This document shows positions 57,073 to 64,000 of a stretch of DNA of 64,000 bases, one piece after another. Made by a program: the position numbers and the translations under genes. Each line of letters opens with the position of its first letter. The stretch's first letter is position 1. The notes beneath the pieces were generated by a model. It was not told where the DNA came from. It saw only the letters and a program-made list of their open reading frames with translations, and searched no databases. The DNA is from Apricaphanius iberus (Eukaryota > Chordata > Actinopteri > Cyprinodontiformes > Aphaniidae). The stretch lies in contig JAPXFQ010001302.1 of assembly GCA_028564705.1 (NCBI GenBank), positions 124,001 through 188,000 of the forward strand. Direction: 5' to 3'.

Positions 57073-57776
57073 TAAGTTTTGATTTAGCTGTAAAGCTTTT
57101 ACTAGAAGTGCAACTCATAGAATACTCTAGAAACACATGGAAACAAACAAAGCAGCCTATTTTGTTGTTTTCCTACACCTCCTTGTGTTCAAAATCGCTA
57201 CAAGAACAGATTAGATAAATTATCCTTTCAATATAAAGCATATAGTGGCCAAACGCTGCATTAATTACTGATTAGAGCGACTATAGAACCCAGTTCCAAA
57301 GCGATCTCTGGCTGTTGCTAAAACTGACCAATCAGATGCATACGCTCTACGTTGACAGATAGTTAAAATTTGGGCCTCAACTCGGTGCATCCTTGCGTAG
57401 GTGACGGAGAGCCCTTGCGTCGACGGATAATGGCGTTGCGTCAATCCATCTCTGTCAAAATGGAGAAGCATAAACTATGCTTAAGAGGGAAATCTACCAT
57501 AGTACTTGGATTAATCAAGATGTCACAACAGGCCTTGGTCCATAGGTTTTACTCAATATGTTAAAGAGTAACAGTTACATAAAAATTAGAAGACAGACTG
57601 GACCTTTAGAATAAACAGTTACACAATGTGTAGATATTATGTTTATGTCAAGGACTGCTTTGCCAAAGTATAAGTTAAGCTATAAAACTTTTTAATTACC
57701 ATATATATATTTTTCCAACATTGTGTACAGAATTCAAATCCTTGAAATTGTTCAAATGCAAACAATTTCCCCTTGC

Positions 57777-58750
57777 CAGTGTTGGGCAAACTAATTGGAA
57801 AAATGTATTAAGCTAATTAATACGTTACTCTCCATCAACCACTAAATGAAAGCTTCCCACCAAACAAAATTTCAAATGTAGCAAGCTAAGCTACAATAAA
57901 ATGACAAAAGTACATCACTTAACTACACCAAAGCTACTTTATGACACTTATGGACAATAAAACTGTCACATTCCCTCTATCAACCCCCCCCCCCCCCTTC
58001 ACCGGACACTTTAAGATTAACCGCACAGTACCTCCTGCACTACATGTGTAAATAAATAAATATATAATTATATACATGTATTTGTGTACATAAAAGTTTA
58101 TTATGCCTACGTTTTTATTTCTCATGCTTATGTTTGTTTCTTGTTTCTATGTCCGCACCGTCAAATCACGACAAATTACTTGTAATGTAAATAACTACGC
58201 AATAAATCTGAATCTGATTTATTAAAACATTGAACTAATTTCACTACGAGCTATGGCTATCTAGCAATAAATAAAACTGTAAGACAAACTAATAGGCAAA
58301 AATATCAAGATAGCTTACTAAACAGTTGTCTCTGCTGAGACTTTGTATAATATCACTAAAGTTAAAGTGTTTCAAACCACAGGAGCAAAATTAAGACTTG
58401 CTCCAAACAGTAGCAGCCGGGAAAAAAATAAGAAAAATGATGTTGAAGGGGAATTTAAGGAAAGAGTTTTCCTGAAGTTTGATAAGATTCACTAGATCAA
58501 CTCACTTTTCACCCCTTGCTTTCTCGCTGCTGCCTCCTGTGCACGCGCCCCAGCGTCACCATGGTGACGGCTTCAGCAATCACCATGGTTACGGCTTCAG
58601 ACCACAGCAGAATTTCCGCTGGGAAATGTAGCTTCTTTGAATGCTACCATGTTACTTAATCAGTAAAATAGTTTCAGTGCTGAAAAGCTCATTGATGTAG
58701 AAAATAGCTATGCTACTGAGAAATGTAGTTAAACTAGTAAGGGCACCATT
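57777..58750. repeat. MITE fragments
   Basis: 'agtgttgggcaaactaattg' at 57777 and 'agttaaactagtaagggcac' near 58745 look like ends of a common fish hAT MITE. In between is a second small element (57960-58225) with a 15-base C run at about 57986 and an 'aaataaatctgaatctgatt'-like end. Confidence 0.35.
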
Positions 58751-60839
58751 TTGAATGCCGCCCCTATTCAATTGGTATATAAAAATAAACTTACTTTGAT
58801 GTGCTGCGATTGATCCTCAACTCTTCCATGCCCCAGAAATCGTGAGACAAAATACCTCGATCGGACACAACCATCCTCCAAAAAATGAATGTGTATGTCC
58901 ATTTGTTTTTTGGTCTGTATGCTGGTGGTAGGATTACTTGCAGTGGATAGCGAGGAGCGAGCAGGCTAGGTTGATGGTGTCGATGTAGCTGTTGGTCCAG
59001 TGCAAACAGCAACAGCTGAGTGTTAAGTCCCAGGATCCTAGCTTGGTGGCTAGTGGACTCCCTGTGGGAATTAACTGCCTTCACACCTGTCCAGGTAATA
59101 CTTATAGTTTTCTTTCAAACTTTTCAAAAAGCTTCTCAGCTGCTTTAGACTACTGGCCTAAGCGAGTCTTTAAACCGAGCGTCCTCCAGCCAGAGGTCAG
59201 AAAACTTTTGCCTATATTTACTTGGTAAACTCACACAGAGCAGAGGTTTGACGTCTAGCCAAGGTATCAGCTTGAACTGCCCTACGTGTGTGGCGCCCAA
59301 CGTACTTTTTACCTTACGTCATTTCATTTACTCAGGTCCTACTCAACATGAAAATAAATTCATGCAAGTCTAGTAAGGAAATAGGCCTTCACACGTAAGT
59401 TACCCTAATTGAAAAATATGTAGACCCAATTAGATGGGGCTTTGAACATTTACTACTTCGTCAGATGACGTTTACTACTTTTTACAAATTTTTACTGGCC
59501 TTAATTTGGCATAATTTAATTTACTACCTTTTACTACCTTTTACGACACTGCAGCAACCCTGAAATTGCATCTTCTAATTGCTTTGCATGCAGCACTGAA
59601 GAATCCCGCTAGGGGGCAGAGTATAGACTCAGATCGGATTTAGCTAAAGAAGAAGTCAAATAAACATTGCGACTATAGGAGAATATTAGCTGGTTAACAT
59701 TCAGATAACAGAAAAAAGACGGCAGAAGTATCGTAGATGGTATGTAAAACATATTCACCGCTATTAATGATTTCTTTCCTACTGGTTTTGTCATCATTGA
59801 CCGCGTGTACCTACAGAGGGTAGAATAGCGCTCAACACTTCCCCCTACTGGTTACTTGCAATAGTGCTTGTAAAAGATATGCTGTTCGGTTCTTGTCTGA
59901 CCTTTTAAAGCCGATAAACTTTTTAAACTGTAGACGAGGCTAATATTTTTTGGAATTACTTCATCAGAATTATGTGCTTAGGTAGCTTCTGCCAGCAGCT
60001 GTACTTTGTTAAAAATTTTATTTTTTACACTGTGGTGAAGAACGTGTAGCAGTGATATCGGTCCTGGCTGAAACACTTTTCCCGTCATTAAACGTTCCGG
60101 AAGTTGTCTGAGCTATAGCGGTATATTAAAAATTCACATCATAACGAAAATAAACACCGGCTTTCTGTATGAACCGCCAGTCCCACTAGTCGAGTTGTAA
60201 AAAAAATTCAGGGGGGATGGTCATTTTTTTTTGCCTATTAAAAAAATCTGGATTTTAATAAAAAAAGAGTGCTATTTATAGAGTATTTCTTATCGCCGAA
60301 TTGGCTGAATGTTAGGGGACTACAACTGAATAGCCTTTATTATAATTAAACAAGACCAGGTGAAATGGAGCAATTTGGAGACCTTTTTTTTATTTCTGTT
60401 GCATTTTAAGTGGTTATAATCAGTTTCTACTTTCTTTAAAAAACTAGTTAGCCGACATAAAAAGATGACTGACACTGACAGCCTTCATATTTTATTATTG
60501 AACAGTAGTCAATTACTGGGGATTCCCACTTAATTCCTGGCCTAAAGCCACAAGTTTTAATAATCAAACCTGTCCTTTCTCCTCCTCCTGATCCTTATGC
60601 TTCTCCTGTTTCCTGCCCTAGGCTTTCCACTATAATGAAGGAAATAACATTAGAATAAAAAAAGCAGGCCGCAGAAGGTGGGAAAACTCAATTGCAGATG
60701 CTGTTTGATGTCACCTGCCCGGCTGCCTTGAACGTCAGAATGTTTAGCTAACATCAGGGCTGGTTCTAGCTGACTAAGTTTAGGTGGGCAAATAAAAATG
60801 ATGGGTGGGTATATTATGGTTCTAGTAAATATATTATGT

Positions 60840-61105
60840 ATTATACAATTGTTATATTGTATTGTACTAGTTTTATATCATGTTGGATATTATATTATAG
60901 TTATATTATATTCAATATTAGGCTTTAGCTATATAATATACTGTTAAATAATATTAGGCTATATATTATATTTTTATCATTTTCAGTATTAGGCTTATGC
61001 TATATAATATATTATACTATTGTTATATCATATTAGGCTATTTATTGTAGTTGCACTCTATTCTATATTAGGCTTTGGCTATATGATATTAAGTTATACT
61101 CTGGT
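60840..61105. repeat. AT-rich tandem repeat, about 70-bp unit
   Basis: Units built on 'atattaggctttagctatat' and 'ttatattatattcaatatta', at least four copies with drift. Non-coding. Confidence 0.7.
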
Positions 61106-61650
61106 TATATTATGTTCATGTTAAGCCTTCTACAACATCAGTCTTTTACTTTTTTGTGCAGATTTTTCCACAAATTCATCCAATTTTTTCCTAATTTTTT
61201 TTTCGACATCTAGTAGTGCAGATTCAGCAAGTCGCATGCGTGTCTGATTCGTGACTGAATGAGAAGTCATGTATTTTAGCAAGCTAACTAACTAAAATCT
61301 TAGCTAGTTTGGAGGGTAGCGACAGGGATCTGTGCGTACACCTGTGGCGAGTCGGGTGGTCTTTAGATAACAAAAAGCAAGCTAGGTTTTCAATATTTGT
61401 ATTGAGATAATAGCTCACCTGTCATTTTTTCCTTTTTTTTAAATCCTGGACATCCCGCTGACCAGCCGCTCGTTTGGGCATGTTTGGTTTCTGTAATGCA
61501 GCTTTTGCCGCTCTCTCAGGCATTACCAGAAACAATGTTGCAATGTCGTTTCGTGCCCCTGTCCCCCGGATTTCATTAGAATGTTTATTTTCGCCCAACA
61601 TGCAGAGGCTTAACATTTTCTGATGATGAAATCATTTCATATAGGCTAAG

Positions 61651-61712
61651 CAGTGGCGGCTGGTGATAAAAGTTTTGGGGGAGGGCACACTGGCAAAAAT
61701 AAATTACTTGCT
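61651..61712 (+). repeat. hAT-like terminus fragment
   Basis: CAGTGGCGGCTGGTGATAAA repeats the end type found at 49446 and 50907. The far end was not found, and another repeat ('gtcacggtggggtgttgatg') begins at about 61713. Confidence 0.5.
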
Positions 61713-61796
61713 GTCACGGTGGGGTGTTGATGTGGACCCAAAGGCAGGTAGGAATGGAAGGAGGCAGATAGGTGAAAGGTTAACGGATTTAATGAT

Positions 61797-61928
61797 CATC
61801 TTATCATGGCGGACGCTGACGCACATCCGGTTTGGCGTAAGACCTCTTACCAATTTAGTGGTTTCGGATGCAGCCTAAGAGGTCTTACGCCAAACCGGAT
61901 GTGCGTCAGTGTCCGCCATGATAAGATG
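61797..61928. repeat. Near-perfect palindrome, 53-bp arms
   Basis: 61797-61849 and 61876-61928 are reverse complements over 53 bases with one mismatch (G/A), separated by a 26-base loop. The arm is CpG-rich and contains ATGGCGGAC, ATCCGGTTTGG and GGCGTAAG. The loop has 'ttcggatgca', whose complement flanks the right arm at 61926-61935, giving a second nested inverted pair. No element is known to me with this form. Confidence 0.95.
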
Positions 61929-61929
61929 C

Positions 61930-62375
61930 ATCCGAATCGGGCTTCCAGTTAGGAAGGAGTTAGGGAAAGTGGCCTGTATGCTAACTATCATAGCCACTTT
62001 AGCATAGGGACCTCTGATGCTAACTAACTGGCGATTAGGAGCTCTGTGTCATCGCACAATCCCTTGCGCCACAAGACGCCATCAATAAAAGTCGCCCGGC
62101 CCACCTCACCTAAAATAACGAAAATGGCCGAAAGGAAAAAGTTGTGAGTACAACAACCTCTTCCGAAGGTTTATTTTGATATGCGTCATTCATGTGCGTT
62201 TAAGTCGCGTAATGACGTCGGGTAGAAAGGCTGTTCGAAATTGGCACATTCGTGAACGGCTCCCTAGACTACTAGCCATAGTTTTCTCACTGTTGACCCC
62301 ATGAAAGGTTAAGGATTAATTGCTAGTGTTAGTGCTTAGAGGCTAATATTCAGTGGTTTCTGATGCAGCCTAATT
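61930..62375. other. CpG-rich segment with promoter-like features
   Basis: CpG-rich relative to surroundings. ATGGCCGAAAGGAAAAAGTT followed by GTGAGTAC at about 62123-62150 looks like a short first coding exon (MAERKKL) plus donor. 'agtggtttcggatgcagcct' at about 61857 recurs as 'agtggtttctgatgcagcct' at about 62352, so the segment is bounded by 25-base direct repeats. No downstream exon was found; gene status is unproven. Confidence 0.3.
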
Positions 62376-62381
62376 TGGCCT

Positions 62382-63002
62382 GTGTAGGTACCAGATCTGC
62401 TCGGGTTACCAGATCGGCTCGGGGGGCCTTCGCTTGCCGAAAACGTCACAATACAGCAACTTAACTTGGACAAACTACCTTGCAAGTGCTGTGTGGTTAA
62501 ATTTAAAAGAGACATAAATGTTAAAAACAGCTCCTGTGGGGAGATTAAGATATTACGAAATTTCTCTGGTACTGCTCTTTCACGCATGGGCTTTGGACCG
62601 AGTTTGGCAGGTTGTTATTTACCATGTTTTTGACGGATTTTCCTATGATGTAAAAAACGTTTTCTTCTGTTTATTTTTTTAGAGAACCCCAAAATTATGA
62701 TATGTTTGATTTGATAACTATACATCAAATCAATATCAGGCTATCAAGAAAAAGGCTGTCAAAAGATTTAATATACGTACATTTTGCGTGTACTGTATAT
62801 AACACCCGTGGCTGTTTGTATTGAAATCCTATTGATTTGTTCGTGTGTTGTATACTTGCTATTTGTTTAATAAAGTTATTTAAAAAATGCAAAACACATT
62901 CTAACGTTCAGCCAATCATGTACTCTAACGTCCGCATCCAGTCAATCATGTAATGTGTCGTCATAAGTGGGTGCAGGTCCCGAGCCGATCTGGTACCTAC
63001 AC
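62382..63002. mobile_element. Inverted-repeat element of about 620 bp
   Basis: GTGTAGGTACCAGATCTGCT followed by CGGG at the left matches, inverted, CCCGAGCCGATCTGGTACCT followed by ACAC at the right (about 25 bp, one or two mismatches). A second partial copy of the motif follows inside the left end. AT-rich non-coding interior. Family unknown. Confidence 0.75.
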
Positions 63003-63004
63003 CG

Positions 63005-64000
63005 GCGCCCGTTGCTATTAAAAACGTATAAAACAATCCCAAATAAACCCAATATTGAATGGAAAGGCTTAGAAAAATAAAATAAGACCCCAGAAAAATG
63101 CATGTCAATTCAGAAGAGTAGTAAAAGATAATATATATCCATGGCCAAAACTGAACAGACCTAGAACTGAAGTGTCATTTTAGGTATATTTTGAGAACGT
63201 TGTCTTTAAAAAATAATAGCAAAAAAATATTTTTTATCTTTATCTTGATGTTTAATGGACACTTGGCTTTTTTCAGTTGTCACTTTGCCCAGTCCTGAAA
63301 CACCTTCAGGACTGGGCCTAGACTTTTGATTTTATCATTTTCAAGAATGCATTCTCTGTGGTTAGAAAGAATAGTTGAATAACAAACTTCTACAAAATGC
63401 TTTCATGAGTACAAAAAATTATTTTAAAATAATATAAACAAAAAAAAATGCATTTCCTGCGAAAATGCAGTGTGAATGCTGTAAGCTGAAATTGGCTGCA
63501 GAAAATTGCTAAAGAAGTTGTACAAGACTGCAGAAAATGTGGTAAAATACAAAGAACAGGAATAGCAAAAATATTGATAAATCTGAAAAATGTTGACTTA
63601 GAAAAATGAAAGCAGAAGAAGAAAAAAATTGTTAAATTTTTATACACTGAAAAATACTCATAATTTGCTGGAATGCCAGTGTTAGCTAAAATACGCTAAA
63701 CAGTCAAATCAGCTGAAATTGCCTAAAATGCTGTTGGTAGAATGATGCTGCACTGTGCAGAATAAGCTAAAAAAACAAGCAACAGTATGCACAAAAAAAA
63801 AGTAAATTAGCTGAAATCCCTATAGTAGTTAAAATGACCTAAAATTCTAACATTTCGTAAAATTTAAGGTGAAGCATATTGGTGAAACATTAAAAACAAA
63901 CAAAAGAAAAAGGTCATCTGAAAATTGTCTTACAAAGGTGAGAGAATTAGCTAATTTGCCAATATAAGTGAAAGCTAGCTAAAATGCAATTGGTAACATC
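63005..64000. other. AT-rich sequence with degenerate gctgaaat/gctaaaat repeats
   Basis: From about 63450 the sequence is dominated by loosely repeated 'agctgaaat', 'gctaaaat' and 'gcctaaaatgct' motifs, a low-complexity satellite-like pattern seen in some percomorph fishes. No coding exon was found. Confidence 0.5.

Larger units (their letters stand above)
56526..60190. mobile_element. Possible large hAT-like element with nested inserts
   Basis: The left end 'ggggtgggcagtatggcaaa' with 'tatcacggtattt' is a common fish hAT terminus. The right end near 60190 ('gtatgaaccgccagtccc') is a plausible but diverged inverted partner. A second pair lies within: 'cagggtttatacacag' at about 56830 and 'ctgcagcaaccctg' ending at about 59568, each followed inward by 'ttactacctttttactacct'-like sequence. 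No transposase domain was recognised. Confidence 0.4.

Overview
This window is teleost fish nuclear DNA. It has no prokaryotic gene organisation, has introns with GT/AG borders and an AT-rich background, and carries fish-typical repeats: L2 and RTE/Rex3-like LINEs, Tc1 transposons, a DIRS retroelement, hAT and Harbinger-like non-autonomous elements, and a tRNA-derived SINE. The degenerate 'gctgaaat/gctaaaat' DNA at the right end resembles repeats I associate with percomorph fishes, possibly killifish relatives; that placement is weak.

The only recognised host gene is on the minus strand. Seven exons with consistent splice sites and phases (44111-44266, 41887-42090, 23021-23215, 19678-19918, 17303-17418, 5053-5185, 4666-4769) join into 383 uninterrupted codons of thrombospondin type-1 repeats. 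They match the middle of the extracellular part of THSD7A, a membrane glycoprotein. The gene enters from the right, since earlier exons were not found, and leaves to the left. Most of the rest is intron filled with transposable elements.

Layout. 1-4.4 kb: LINE fragment, two inverted-repeat elements and a common fish repeat. 4.6-6.3 kb: the last two THSD7A exons, followed by a foldback element that contains an inverted copy of the last exon's start. 6.3-11.65 kb: a DIRS-type retrotransposon with inverted ends, gag-like, reverse transcriptase, RNase H and tyrosine recombinase, all broken. 11.7-17.0 kb: two L2 LINEs facing away from each other, one split by a dead Tc1 element. 17-23.2 kb: three THSD7A exons among dispersed repeats and a small hAT element with a perfect 8-bp target duplication. 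23.8-25.4 kb: a repeat split by an RTE LINE; the uninterrupted paralogue lies at 53.4-53.95 kb. 26.96-28.54 kb: a nearly intact Tc1 transposon with an open 340-residue transposase. 30.9-39.2 kb: SINE, minisatellite arrays, inverted-repeat elements and an L2 3' end. 41-45.7 kb: two THSD7A exons and a hAT-type element. 46-52.6 kb: a large broken hAT (ZMYM1/TTF-type) transposon with inserts. 54-60 kb: R2/R4-like LINE remnant and nested hAT-like ends. 60.8-64 kb: AT-rich tandem repeat, a near-perfect 53-bp-arm palindrome, a 620-bp inverted-repeat element and low-complexity sequence.

The most unusual structure is the foldback element at 5385-6302, which carries 274 bp of its host gene (intron end, splice acceptor and about 70 bp of exon) in antisense orientation about 1 kb from the source. 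In the THSD7A pre-mRNA it could pair with the real exon and loop out the 133-nt exon between them.
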